DNA from: Pilosibacter fragilis
GTDB lineage: Bacteria; Bacillota; Clostridia; Lachnospirales; Lachnospiraceae
DNA: 64,000 nucleotides
Direction of reading: 5' to 3'
NCBI RefSeq assembly: GCF_032490495.1
Contig: NZ_JAVYJB010000001.1
Location: 62,001-126,000 of the forward strand
Shown here: in pieces, positions 8,989 through 16,888 of the stretch
Position numbering within the stretch: the first letter of the stretch is position 1
Layout: the number at the start of each line of letters is the position of its first letter
Made by a program: the position numbers and the translations under genes
The notes under the pieces: model-generated
Databases searched by the model: none
Told to the model about the DNA's origin: nothing
What the model saw: the letters and a program-made list of their open reading frames with translations, nothing else

Positions 8989-9437
8989 TTATTGCAAATT
9001 CAGTAGATTCATCACCAGTTTCACCATTACTTCTTTTTCTTCTGGATTGGATTCAGCAATCATCAACGTAACGGCCACCAAGGTTCCATCGCTGAGTCGT
9101 TTTTCTCAATCTTGGAATAAAGCGTTGTTTTTATCCAGGAATTCAAGAAAAAGTGATGCCGCAATTCTCTTGCAGCCATCCGCATAAGGATGGTCCTTGA
9201 TCATAAAATACAATAGATTTGCGGCTTTTTCTTCTAATGATGGATATGCATACTTGCCGAATATACTTTGATATACTGCAGCAAGGATTCCCTCAACCTT
9301 ACCTTTTTCTTTTTCAACTCCAAAGACGTCCGAATGAAACGAATCCTCCATAACATCGACCATATGACGGCAATCTTCATAAGTGATCCTGTAAATCGGC
9401 TGATTTCCTTTTGGCTTCTCCAATGTCTGGTGATCAT
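8989..9437 (-). pseudogene. Fic/RhuM-type C-terminal domain, broken
   Basis: Reads as the C-terminal Fic-like part of a RhuM-family protein. It runs from DHQTLEKPKGNQPIYRITYE through a Fic-type motif HPYADGCKR (canonical HPFxDGNKR) and LEFLDKNNALFQD, then an in-frame TGA at 9106-9108 where Gly is expected, then the expected ending GTLVAVTLMIAESNPEEKEV...NLLNLQ. Upstream the frame shifts near 9437 and the N-terminal half is missing. Fic proteins AMPylate or otherwise modify target proteins. Here the stop, the frameshift and the Asn-to-Cys change in the motif all argue for decay. Confidence 0.75.
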
Positions 9438-9539
9438 ACCACCAATTTGCACTACATTATCAGCAACACCATCAACCCACTGCCCATCTACAAGAGCCTC
9501 GTACTGACGTTGTCTAAAAGGCACATCACCATAAAGATC

Positions 9540-9886
9540 TCGTACTGCTGTTTCATAGCTTTGCCCATAATCAAGGGCAGCTTTTCGTCATCATAGCCAG
9601 GATACCCGCAGAAATATTGAAGATATGGGTTTTCCTGGATCTGGAGCGCGGTTTCCTCGTCAGAATAGCCATACTCCGCCTGAATAATGCAGACCTCCAA
9701 GGCCAGACGCAGCGGCTTGGCCACATTGCCTTTCCGGTTGGTGAATAGTGCGGCGTAGCGCTTCTCGATCTCCAGTCAGGGGATCGTCTGGGCTTTCTTT
9801 ACCCAACGGTTGCTTTCCTTCAGATTCATATCCACCGGCTGTTTGAAATCCGCCAAGCTGATCTGGCCATTGCTGTAACGATACAT
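9540..9886 (-). pseudogene. Transposase N-terminal remnant (IS1182/IS5-like)
   Basis: The minus strand from an ATG at 9886 reads as the N-terminus of an IS1182/IS5-type transposase (YRYSNGQISLADFKQPVDMN, then LALEVCIIQAEYGYSDEETALQIQENP and FCGYPGYD). An in-frame TGA replaces a Trp codon at about 9780, and the catalytic domain is absent, the sequence running into unrelated DNA. So it is a dead fragment marking an old insertion next to the broken Fic gene. 9887-10134 holds nothing I can name. Confidence 0.7.
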
Positions 9887-10134
9887 AGTTGCCCTCCAGG
9901 TGCACGATTTTTGCTGGATTTTTGCCAGTTCCCTTGCTCCTATTATACCACGGATTGGCTTCTATGGATTGAAATATAAGGCTTTTTCTATTATTCAGTG
10001 CATATTAAATACGCGGAACCCCCTTCGCCATGATCCGGTTTGGGTAACGGCGCATGACAAACGCGCGCGGACACGCAAAATGAGGGCGAAAGGGACCGCC
10101 CCGCTTTTCCCTTCTTGACAGCGATGGATCAGCC

Positions 10135-10241
10135 TTAACCGGTGCCCGGGATATGGAGATCCTCAGCGGCCAGATCCTCCTTGGCGTTCGCGAAGGACAG
10201 CAGCGTTACAAACGTCAGCAGCAAAGCAATCGCTTTTTTCA
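10135..10241 (-). CDS. Short signal-peptide ORF
   Basis: A 35-codon frame with ribosome site GGGGAGA and a clear secretion signal (MKKAIALLLTFVTLLSFANA), followed by only 15 residues. It looks like the start of an exported-protein gene cut off by rearrangement, or a very short secreted peptide. An upstream in-frame extension exists but has no ribosome site. Confidence 0.35.
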
Positions 10242-10385
10242 TGATGTTCTCTCCCCTTCTCGGTTTCAACCGGAGCGTTTGTTCCCACAAGGTCTTGTCG
10301 AGGAAGGGCGGTCCGGCAGTGGTCTTGCCCACGATCAGTTAAGCTTTTGTCCTGTTTTCCGTGCTCCGGCTTAAATCCGGACCCT

Positions 10386-10449
10386 TTTCTGTCGATAATA
10401 AGGATATGAAAAACATTTTTCTGTCGATAATAAGGATATGAAAAACATT
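10386..10449. repeat. Two-copy 32-bp tandem repeat before the GC-rich gene
   Basis: A unit of 31 bases (starting TTTCTGTCGATAATAAGG) occurs at 10386 and again at 10418, period 32, with no mismatch. It lies in the 5' region of the 183-aa gene and could be a regulator-binding repeat or replication slippage. Confidence 0.8.
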
Positions 10450-10467
10450 TAGACAGGAGGTTCCGCA

Positions 10468-11019
10468 ATGAAAATTCAAGATGCGAAGAAGGCATACGCC
10501 GCGCAGATGGATACGCTGTGGACACGGAAACGCGACCTGTCGCAGGCGCTCAAAAATTGCCAGCAGGGCGGCGCGCCCAATGTGGATCGTGTGGAGATCT
10601 CCCGTGAGCTGTCCGCCGTGGACGCGCAATACAACGAGGCCCAGGGCGTGATGGAGAGCATCATCGAGCGGGAGACTGCCATCCACAACGCCGAGGTTGC
10701 AAAGCAGCAGGGCAATGCTCTGTCGAAGGCCGCAGAGGAGATGGGCAAGATGCTGGAGATCTACCACCGCATCGCCTCCGGCGGTCAAGTCCCTCCGGAG
10801 GATGAACAGCGGCTGATGGAATACAACCACAAGCTTTACATGGCGGCCAAGACCGCGGCCATGCTGCAAGAGGGAGACGGCGAGGAGTACGACTCCCTCT
10901 TTGAGGACGAGGAGGAAAAAAACGGCGAAGAAAAGACCGCCAGCGAGATCGCGGGCGAGGCGGAGATCTCCGTCCCCGGCGGAGGCGGGGACGCCGGTCT
11001 CGACATCGCCTCGGAGTGA
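10468..11019 (+). CDS. Hypothetical coiled-coil protein, GC-rich
   Basis: A 183-residue protein with an ideal ribosome site (AGGAGG, 8 bases before ATG). Residues about 1-130 are long charged helices (coiled coil likely). The tail is acidic (EEYDSLFEDEEEKNGEEK) and ends with a glycine-rich segment. No family recognised. Base composition and codon use are markedly GC-rich compared with both flanks, suggesting transfer from a higher-GC donor together with the riboswitch region beside it. The glycine riboswitch is on the opposite strand and cannot control it. Confidence 0.65.
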   Translation: MKIQDAKKAYAAQMDTLWTRKRDLSQALKNCQQGGAPNVDRVEISRELSAVDAQYNEAQGVMESIIERETAIHNAEVAKQQGNALSKAAEEMGKMLEIYHRIASGGQVPPEDEQRLMEYNHKLYMAAKTAAMLQEGDGEEYDSLFEDEEEKNGEEKTASEIAGEAEISVPGGGGDAGLDIASE

Positions 11020-11056
11020 TGGCTATACCGCTCCTCCGTTTCTTTTTTAGGACAGC

Positions 11057-11095
11057 AAAAAAGGGCACAAAACCGCCCTTTACGGTTTTGTGCCC
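11057..11095 (-). terminator. Riboswitch expression-platform terminator
   Basis: A perfect 13-bp stem (GGGCACAAAACCG) with a 7-base loop and a TTTTTT run on the minus strand, directly after the second glycine aptamer. Confidence 0.85.
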
Positions 11096-11251
11096 CCGTT
11101 GAGTTACCTGAGAGATTCCCTCCGCTTTGGGAGGTTGCACCTTCGGTGGTCGGGCGCTGCCGCCCGGCCTTTTCGGAGCGTCGTCCGAAACCGGTCCTTT
11201 TGCCTGGGAGCTTCTGCGTTCCCCTTCGGCATCGCCTGAGCGATCTCTCCC
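11057..11251 (-). ncRNA. Tandem glycine riboswitch with terminator, orphan
   Basis: On the minus strand, aptamer 1 begins GGGAGAG at 11251, followed by GCCGAAGGGG and CCCAGGCAAAAGGACC. Aptamer 2 has CCACCGAAGGTGCAA and AATCTCTCAGG. This is the gcvT-type two-aptamer glycine riboswitch order. It ends in an expression-platform hairpin at 11057-11095 (GGGCACAAAACCG stem plus six T). Such elements switch on glycine cleavage or Na+/alanine-glycine symporter genes when glycine binds. Here the minus strand downstream is antisense to the 183-aa gene and has no gene of its own, and the Rpn repeat unit starts 10 bases upstream. It is probably non-functional debris. Confidence 0.9.
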
Positions 11252-11538
11252 AAAACAAAACTACTTTTTTATTTCCAAAATAGAAAATTATCGCAAATCC
11301 TTTATCCATGCGGATTTGCCGCTATTTTGTACATTTCCTAAATTTTTTCCAAAATCCAAAATAGGACGTCAAATCTTACCTCTGTTAGAGTCCGATAGAA
11401 ACAGCCATCCTAAGACCAGCAGAATTAACCAATCTGAGTCCGATAGAAACAGCCAATCTTAATCCAATAAAAGAAGCCATTACGATATTACTTCATGTTC
11501 TATAATGGTGTTAGCCAATGCACCACGAAAGGAGAAAC

Positions 11539-12852
11539 ATGAATGAGAATAACAGTAATGACTTGCAGACTATCATAACACAAGTCATTGAAGAAATGAA
11601 GTCAGAGCAAGGTGATAAGTTCGATATCAATAGAATTAACCTTGCTGAAATGGAACGCCGTACAGGAATGACAAGAGCACAGCTACGACGATTAAAAAAG
11701 AATGATTTCCAGATAACACCACATGCTCTTACAGGCCGCAAAGCGGATACAACCATTATCTCTGGATATACAGGAGTTATTGATGACCTGCTGAAAAAAG
11801 GGGTATCTAATTCTGAAGTTATTCTGGAACGAATTCAGGAACAAGGCTTTCAAGGGAGCTTAACTACGGTAAAGAGATACATTCAATCTCATAAATATCT
11901 TATTCCGCCCAAAAGGCAGACAGTTGCACCGCAGGGCAACCGTGGACGCAGATATTCCAGTGATGCTGGTGAGAGTTATCAAATGGACTGGGGATTTGTA
12001 AATGTGGACACAGGTGATGGCACTTCTTACAAAGTAGCTTGTTTTGCAATGATCTGCCATCATTGCGGGGAACGCTATATAGAGTTCTTTCCAAATGCAA
12101 AACAGGAAAATCTCTTTATTGGTATGATTCATGCTTTTAAACGTATGGGAGTTCCTGGACACGTTCTGACGGACAATATGAAAAGTGTTGTGCTCCATCG
12201 TGATTCGGAAGGACATCCGGTTTGGAATCATGATTATGAAGCTTTTATGAATACCATCGGCTTTGAAACGAAACTGTGCAGACCCAGACATCCGTTCACG
12301 AAAGGTTCTGTTGAGCGCCTGGTACGCTTTGTAAAAGAAAACTTTCTAGCAGGACGAGTTTTTGGTACTATTACAGATCTCAACTATGAAGCATGGAAAT
12401 GGTGCGATAATCAGAACAATCGATATCACAAAGCTGTTGACTGTATTCCTCATGAAAGACATTCTGTAAGCTGTATAAAAAATGCATCCATACTTATGGA
12501 TACCTTTGATGTCCGAAAGTATTTGTGCCCGATCCGCTGTATTTCATTTGATGGTTTTGTCACATATGAAGGAAGACGTTTTGGAATTCCATACAGTTAT
12601 GTTCAACAGACCTGCCGTGTTCAAAGAGAAGATTTTACATTGTATATCTATGACCTGGAGTTGAGAAAAGTCTTAATAACCCACGATGTGACATGGAGCC
12701 GCAAAGACAGTTTCTGCAAAGGTCAGTTTACTGATGATCAACCAGAAGAAAACCCTTCTGTTCCTGTAAAGATCAGTATCACTCAGAAAAAAGAAGATCC
12801 ACCAAAATCTGCTTTCGCAAAGTTTGCTTTTGGAGGTGACAGAAATGAATGA
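11539..12852 (+). CDS. istA: IS21-family transposase IstA
   Basis: A 437-residue transposase. The start at 11539 follows AAAGGAG. An N-terminal HTH (RRTGMTRAQLRRLKKNDF) is followed by the rve/DDE integrase core, with Asp in QMDWGFVN, Asp in VLTDNMKSV and Glu in KGSVERLVRFVKENF, then a C-terminal beta domain. IstA binds the IS ends and performs strand transfer together with the IstB ATPase encoded next. No frameshift or stop, so it may be active. Confidence 0.95.
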   Translation: MNENNSNDLQTIITQVIEEMKSEQGDKFDINRINLAEMERRTGMTRAQLRRLKKNDFQITPHALTGRKADTTIISGYTGVIDDLLKKGVSNSEVILERIQEQGFQGSLTTVKRYIQSHKYLIPPKRQTVAPQGNRGRRYSSDAGESYQMDWGFVNVDTGDGTSYKVACFAMICHHCGERYIEFFPNAKQENLFIGMIHAFKRMGVPGHVLTDNMKSVVLHRDSEGHPVWNHDYEAFMNTIGFETKLCRPRHPFTKGSVERLVRFVKENFLAGRVFGTITDLNYEAWKWCDNQNNRYHKAVDCIPHERHSVSCIKNASILMDTFDVRKYLCPIRCISFDGFVTYEGRRFGIPYSYVQQTCRVQREDFTLYIYDLELRKVLITHDVTWSRKDSFCKGQFTDDQPEENPSVPVKISITQKKEDPPKSAFAKFAFGGDRNE

Positions 12853-13630
12853 TACACTGATTGAACAGATTCAGGCAGATGCTGCTGCTCTGGATATAAA
12901 AATAACAGCACAGGAGATTGCTTTATATCTTTCTGAAAAGAAAGTTCCACCGGAGCACCTGGAAGCCATAAAAAGATTCATAGCTTTTCTCAGAAAAAAT
13001 CAGCGAGATAAAGCAATAAGCGCACTATTGCAGCACAGCCGTATTCCACAGAAAGAGCCAAGTACATTCGAAAACTTTGATTTCAGCAGAGTGACTGGCG
13101 AGCATGCAGCGCAGATAAGAAATCTTCCGAATCTGACAGCGCTATACTCAAGACAGAATATAGCTTTTATCGGTCCTCCAGGTGTTGGAAAAACGCATTT
13201 ATCAATGGCATATGGTAATGCCTGTTGCCAAAAAGGATTAAAAGCTTATTTCATAAAAGCCACAGAACTGAATGAAAAATTCACAAAGGCCCGAAGAACA
13301 GGCACTGAAAGCAGTGCAATATCTGGGCTTGTCAGACCATCATGTCTGATTATCGATGAAATCGGCAGAAGCATCTTCGACATGGAAAACACCCGTCTGT
13401 TTTTCGATATGATTGACCGAAGATGCAGTAAGGAAGGCCCAAACTGCATGATTTTCACCAGTAACCTAACACCAGATAAGTGGAGGGACTTCTTTCGAGA
13501 AGAGGATTCATTACTCTGTGCGTTAGATAGGACTTTTGATGCTGCCACCGTTTATCTCATGATAGGTGAAAGCTATCGAGGTCGTAACCTGAAAACTTAT
13601 TCGATAGAAATCAGTGATCCTACCGAATAA
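12845..13630 (+). CDS. istB: IS21-family helper ATPase IstB
   Basis: A 261-residue AAA+ ATPase. ATG at 12845 lies inside the end of istA, with GGAGG placed for translational coupling. Walker A GPPGVGKTH near residue 112 and Walker B CLIIDEIG near residue 170 are intact. IstB oligomerises on target DNA and activates IstA. Length is normal and the reading frame intact. Confidence 0.95.
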   Translation: MNDTLIEQIQADAAALDIKITAQEIALYLSEKKVPPEHLEAIKRFIAFLRKNQRDKAISALLQHSRIPQKEPSTFENFDFSRVTGEHAAQIRNLPNLTALYSRQNIAFIGPPGVGKTHLSMAYGNACCQKGLKAYFIKATELNEKFTKARRTGTESSAISGLVRPSCLIIDEIGRSIFDMENTRLFFDMIDRRCSKEGPNCMIFTSNLTPDKWRDFFREEDSLLCALDRTFDAATVYLMIGESYRGRNLKTYSIEISDPTE

Positions 13631-13919
13631 TTGTCGATAATTAATTAGCCAAGCAGGTGCATTGGCTATTTCTAATGAGCTCGGATTGGTTGTTTCTACT
13701 GGACTCTGAGTGGTCGATTCCTCCGGGCTCTAACACTTCAAATTTTCCAAAATGAATTTTTCCAATATCGCCCCATTTTGGCTGTAAAATTTTTGACAGC
13801 CAGCAGGGTATGTGTCGCAAAAGTTGGTGCTGGCATCAAAAAAGAGCCTCCTCTCAGGGAAGCTCTTGGGGAAATATCTTTTGCTGTAATTTTTCTCCAC
13901 AAGGAGAGTTTCGGCAGCT

Positions 13920-14792
13920 CTACAAGTTTAATGCCTTATAAATAGCATCAACGTTGTAATCCGGACCAAAGTTCGGGGCTACATCCATAATTTTCTGAAT
14001 CAAAGGCACGTCCTGTTCGACAAGATCATTTGCAATTTCCTCTGCTGAAGAAAACTTCTGCATCTTGGCGCAGACCTGCTTAATCAACTGCAGCATTCTA
14101 CCTTTTTTGATGCCTATTTCAACACCTTCCTCATGTGCCTGATTTCTCATAATTTCCATTTCACGACACATAATCGCCACTCCTCTCTCATCTTCCTTAA
14201 AATACCGGACGCGGTCTGCAAGGACCTTGTTATGCATATCCTTTGCGTTTGTGCAGCTGAAATCATGCATTAATCGCCCAAGTTTCGTTTCATCCTTAAT
14301 CTGGGAATTCACATATATGATATGCGCCTCATCCTTAAACAATTTCCCAGTTTCCTTTACAACCCTATCAATATGATAGATTGGGAGATCTGCTTTCATA
14401 ACATCATTTTCTGTAATGAAGATTACGAAAGTCTCATTCAGAGCCTCATACAAATCACCTGGTTCGGTGACATTCGCATCAATCAATGCGCTGTTGTATC
14501 GGGCCCTCTTCGCGCCAGCACCTTTGTCACTCCGCTGAACCTCTACATTAAATACACGGTCATGACTATCGATAGCAAGAATGTCCAGTCTTACGGACCG
14601 GCCCTGTAAATTCTTGATGCCACGCTGACTGTGTACTTCCAGAACGTGGATGCCTTCATCATTCAGGATGATCCGAAGCAACAGTTCCGCACACTGGATA
14701 TCTTCAAATACTTTCGTCATGAAGTCATCATCCAATAAGCGGAAACCTCTGAGTCTTTGCAGATCTTCCTGATGTTTCTTTTCAAAATCCAT
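13920..14792 (-). CDS. Rpn-family recombination-promoting nuclease/putative transposase
   Basis: A 290-residue PD-(D/E)XK nuclease-family protein. The core reads RLDILAIDSHDRVFNVEVQRSD near residues 68-90, supplying the catalytic Asp and the E-x-Q pair. The C-terminal part is a long helix (MCREMEIMRNQAHEEGVEIGIKKGR) typical of the Rpn/PDDEXK-2 group. Rpn proteins are metal-dependent DNA endonucleases that raise recombination and are often annotated as transposases. This copy is intact, whereas the copy at 30294-31161 is frameshifted. Its upstream region carries hairpins and 23-bp iterons (see there). Confidence 0.85.
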   Translation of the reverse strand: MDFEKKHQEDLQRLRGFRLLDDDFMTKVFEDIQCAELLLRIILNDEGIHVLEVHSQRGIKNLQGRSVRLDILAIDSHDRVFNVEVQRSDKGAGAKRARYNSALIDANVTEPGDLYEALNETFVIFITENDVMKADLPIYHIDRVVKETGKLFKDEAHIIYVNSQIKDETKLGRLMHDFSCTNAKDMHNKVLADRVRYFKEDERGVAIMCREMEIMRNQAHEEGVEIGIKKGRMLQLIKQVCAKMQKFSSAEEIANDLVEQDVPLIQKIMDVAPNFGPDYNVDAIYKALNL

Positions 14793-15108
14793 TCATCTTC
14801 CTCACTTTCTCTGTGATATTTTATATAAACAGGGAAAGCCCTTCTGTAGGCATCCCCTGATCATATCGATCTCGGGGCAATGCCCACTTATCAACTTTTT
14901 GGAATTAATAATGTATAGTATTATCTTACCACACTTGAAACAGCGTCGCAAGATTTCCTTCGATATTTCACCATTACTCTATGCCTTGCATCAACCTATT
15001 ATAAGTATGGATATGGATCATGGTTCCCAACTGCGATTTTTCGGTGTAGAGGAATTTTAAGCTTCTTTTTATCCCCTCAATTCCTCATTTATATGTAACA
15101 TTATCAGT

Positions 15109-15318
15109 ATGTCTTTTGTACTGTGTCAAAAGACATCAAAATCCTGACAGCTACAGGTAGATGGAACCCTCATTGAACCAAAATGTGAGGTCAGCCACGG
15201 GAACTTCCGTGACTGGCCTCATGTGTTTTATATCTACAAACAAGTGAGTAAATTCTGTGATTGTATAAAGATATACATTTTCCATTTTGGATATTTTTGG
15301 GGGGACATATCCAAAATG
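15109..15318. repeat. Structured noncoding module of Rpn unit A
   Basis: Three inverted repeats in 210 bases with no ORF. First, a perfect 10-bp stem ATGTCTTTTG at 15109-15136. Second, a 14-bp stem GAGGTCAGCCACGG at 15187-15220, with one mismatch and one G-T pair. Third, a perfect 12-bp stem CATTTTGGATAT at 15283-15318. The middle hairpin recurs at 29851, 31555 and 31932 with compensatory changes. None has a clean T-run on the plus strand, so they are not simple terminators. Likely binding or processing sites, or a structured RNA. Confidence 0.75.
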
Positions 15319-15366
15319 CATTCTACTGATGTTAACCTATTTTGCGGATAACGGTTTTTGGAATTC

Positions 15367-15481
15367 TTGTAACCCAATCCATTCCATTTTTGTAACCCGT
15401 TTTATTCCATTTTTGTAACCCAAAACAGTACATTTTTGTAACCCATTTCGTTCCATTTTTGTAACCCACTTTGGTTCACAA
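15367..15481. repeat. Five 23-bp iterons (TTGTAACCC), copy A
   Basis: TTGTAACCC begins at 15367, 15390, 15413, 15436 and 15459, an exact 23-bp period, usually followed by A/T-rich sequence and TTCCATTT. A period of about two helical turns puts all sites on one face of the DNA, as in iterons bound by a replication initiator or transposase. It lies close to the right end of Rpn unit A, in the upstream region of the Rpn gene. Confidence 0.85.
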
Positions 15482-15541
15482 ATTTTGAAATATCCAAAAT
15501 GGAGCGATTTTAAAAAGTAAGTTTTTCATCATAATCAGATG

Positions 15542-15750
15542 TTTGAGAAATAAAAGGAAAACACTTTACCAGCCTTGTTCGCGATAGATGGGAAAACACA
15601 GATTTCAAGTTTTTCTCTCTTATTCGCGATAAAAGGGAAAAACCATTTGCAGGTTTTTCCCTTTCTGTTCGTGATATAAAAGGAATTTTTCACGCTTATT
15701 TTATCCCTTGTTCGTGATTAGAGGGAATGTTCGCGAAATAAAAGGAATTA
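15542..15750 (+). repeat. Six dispersed GCGATATAAAAGGAAAA repeats
   Basis: Six same-strand copies start near 15542, 15576, 15620, 15666, 15709 and 15729. The consensus is TTGTTCGCGATATAAAAGGA followed by A residues, with variation in the middle (GAAATAAAAGG, GATAGATGGG). They fill the space between Rpn unit A and the rsfS stop codon, which holds no gene. The same repeat family occurs ten times at 34394-34937 beside the conjugation genes. Confidence 0.8.
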
Positions 15751-15761
15751 AACAATATTAT

Positions 15762-16115
15762 TTACAGCTCATCCACAGACTCCACGATCTTTCCGTCTCT
15801 CCAGATCCTCTCCAGATCATAAAACAGGCGGTCTTCCTTGGAGAATACGTGTACGATCACATCGCCGTAATCCATAAGGACCCATGTGGAGCTCATGCTT
15901 CCCTCTTTCTGATGACACTCATAACCGGCTTTGAAAAGCTTTTCTTCTACATTATCAACTAAAGCCTGTGTCTGGTTTGCATTGGAAGCGCTTGCGAGAA
16001 CGAAGTAATCCGCGATCACGGAAACGCCCTCAATGTCAATAATTTTTACGTCTTCGCCTTTTTTCTCTTCCAAAGCCTCGACTGCAAGTTTTACCATTTC
16101 TTTTGACTGATTCAA
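15762..16115 (-). CDS. rsfS: Ribosome silencing factor RsfS
   Basis: A 117-residue RsfS/Iojap-family protein. It binds ribosomal protein uL14 on the 50S subunit and blocks subunit joining during starvation. Family blocks seen are DVKIIDIEGVSVIADYFVLASA, the ALVDNVEEKL helix and WVLMDYGDVIVHVFSKEDR with FYDLERIW. The start is TTG, 8 bases after AAGGAGG; no ATG gives full length. It overlaps the tail of yqeK by 80 bases and is the last gene of the leftward cluster. Confidence 0.95.
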   Translation of the reverse strand: MNQSKEMVKLAVEALEEKKGEDVKIIDIEGVSVIADYFVLASASNANQTQALVDNVEEKLFKAGYECHQKEGSMSSTWVLMDYGDVIVHVFSKEDRLFYDLERIWRDGKIVESVDEL

Positions 16116-16764
16116 CTGATTGTTCCTCCTTGTCCTGATGGGTTATTCCGGTCACGGCTGATGCCTCTCCGGCTGTCTCTTTCTTCCTTTCCGAAACGAC
16201 ACGGCGCATATCCTCACACGCCGCCTCTGTCATCGGATCGATCCGGCAGCCCGTACTTTTTAAATATACAAGAATGCTCTCCATAATCTCGAGGCACGCC
16301 TCGTCAAGATCAATGAACGCAAGCTTCCGCATAGCCGTAAGGTTGTCCGCCTTGGATCGTCTCGGTTCAATGTAATCTGCCACATAGAGGATCTTGTCGA
16401 GCAGGCTCATGCCCGGCTTTCCCGTCGTATGGCAGGTGATCGCGCTTAAGATCTCCGGATCATCCACCTCGTATTTATGTTCCGCCATCCATGCCCCGAG
16501 TTTTGCGTGAAGCAGGGACGGATCCCTCTCTTCCTCGGCAGTCACCGGAATATTGCGGTCCAGACATTTTTGAAGCATGACCGGATCCTCAAAACGCTTT
16601 GCCGAATCATGCAGGAGTCCCGCAAGATCGGCTTTATCAAGATCGTACCCATATCGCATCGCAAGTGCCTGGCAGGTAAATTCCACGCCAAGCGTATGCT
16701 CATAGCGGTACGCATCGAGTTTTTTCTTTAAATGTTTTCTGATTTCAGGTACACGACTATCCAT
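16036..16764 (-). CDS. yqeK: YqeK-family HD-domain hydrolase
   Basis: A 242-residue HD-domain protein of the YqeK family (diadenosine tetraphosphate hydrolases). The metal site is visible: H in YEHTLGVEF, HD in AGLLHDSAKRF, H in AITCHTTGK, and D in ILYVADYIEP. ATG at 16764 was chosen over an upstream TTG because AGAAAGAAG sits at the right distance. The last ~50 residues are a low-complexity charged tail reading into rsfS, longer than usual for the family (about 190 aa). It follows nadD, the usual order in Firmicutes. Confidence 0.93.
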   Translation of the reverse strand: MDSRVPEIRKHLKKKLDAYRYEHTLGVEFTCQALAMRYGYDLDKADLAGLLHDSAKRFEDPVMLQKCLDRNIPVTAEEERDPSLLHAKLGAWMAEHKYEVDDPEILSAITCHTTGKPGMSLLDKILYVADYIEPRRSKADNLTAMRKLAFIDLDEACLEIMESILVYLKSTGCRIDPMTEAACEDMRRVVSERKKETAGEASAVTGITHQDKEEQSVESVKRNGKTCSRGFGREKRRRRKNY

Positions 16765-16888
16765 AATGAATCTTCTTTCTGAATTCAAGAATGCCCCGGC
16801 ATTTTTGCTGTGAGATGCGGGTCATCTGTTTCCGCATGTTCTTTTCCCGCGTCTGATGCACCGTCCTGATACCGGAATATCCGGCAGA

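Larger units (their letters stand above)
11383..13735 (+). mobile_element. IS21-family insertion sequence
   Basis: A complete 2.35-kb element with ends TGTTAGAGTCCG (left) and the inverse of TGTTAGAGCCCG (right). IS21-type multiple subterminal repeats are present: GAGTCCGATAGAAACAGCC at 11388 and 11435 on the left, and inverted relatives ending near 13676 and 13707 on the right. It carries istA and istB in the usual order. The insertion interrupts Rpn unit A, as shown by comparison with the intact copy near 30100. The flanks do not give a clear target duplication. Confidence 0.92.
11261..15519. mobile_element. Rpn repeat unit, copy A (interrupted by IS21-type element)
   Basis: Apart from the IS at 11383-13735, this segment (about 1.9 kb) is nearly identical to 29982-31888. 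Both begin CTACTTTTTTATTTCC and end AAAAAGTA(G), so the ends are short inverted repeats of CTACTTTTT. The unit carries one Rpn nuclease gene plus about 730 bases of structured, iteron-bearing noncoding DNA upstream of it. I interpret it as a transposon-like unit mobilised by or with the Rpn nuclease. No target duplication could be shown. Confidence 0.7.

Noticed and set aside
9897..10134. Small plus-strand ORF at 9900-10118
   Set aside because: No ribosome site, odd composition and no motif. It spans the edge of a transposase remnant.
10468..11019. Minus-strand ORFs under the glycine riboswitch as its regulated gene
   Set aside because: They lack ribosome sites and recognisable protein families, and the plus-strand gene with AGGAGG explains the open frames.
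15367..15481. CRISPR array reading of the TTGTAACCC repeats
   Set aside because: Repeats are only 9-10 conserved bases at a 23-bp period with no unique spacers of proper length, and no cas genes are present.
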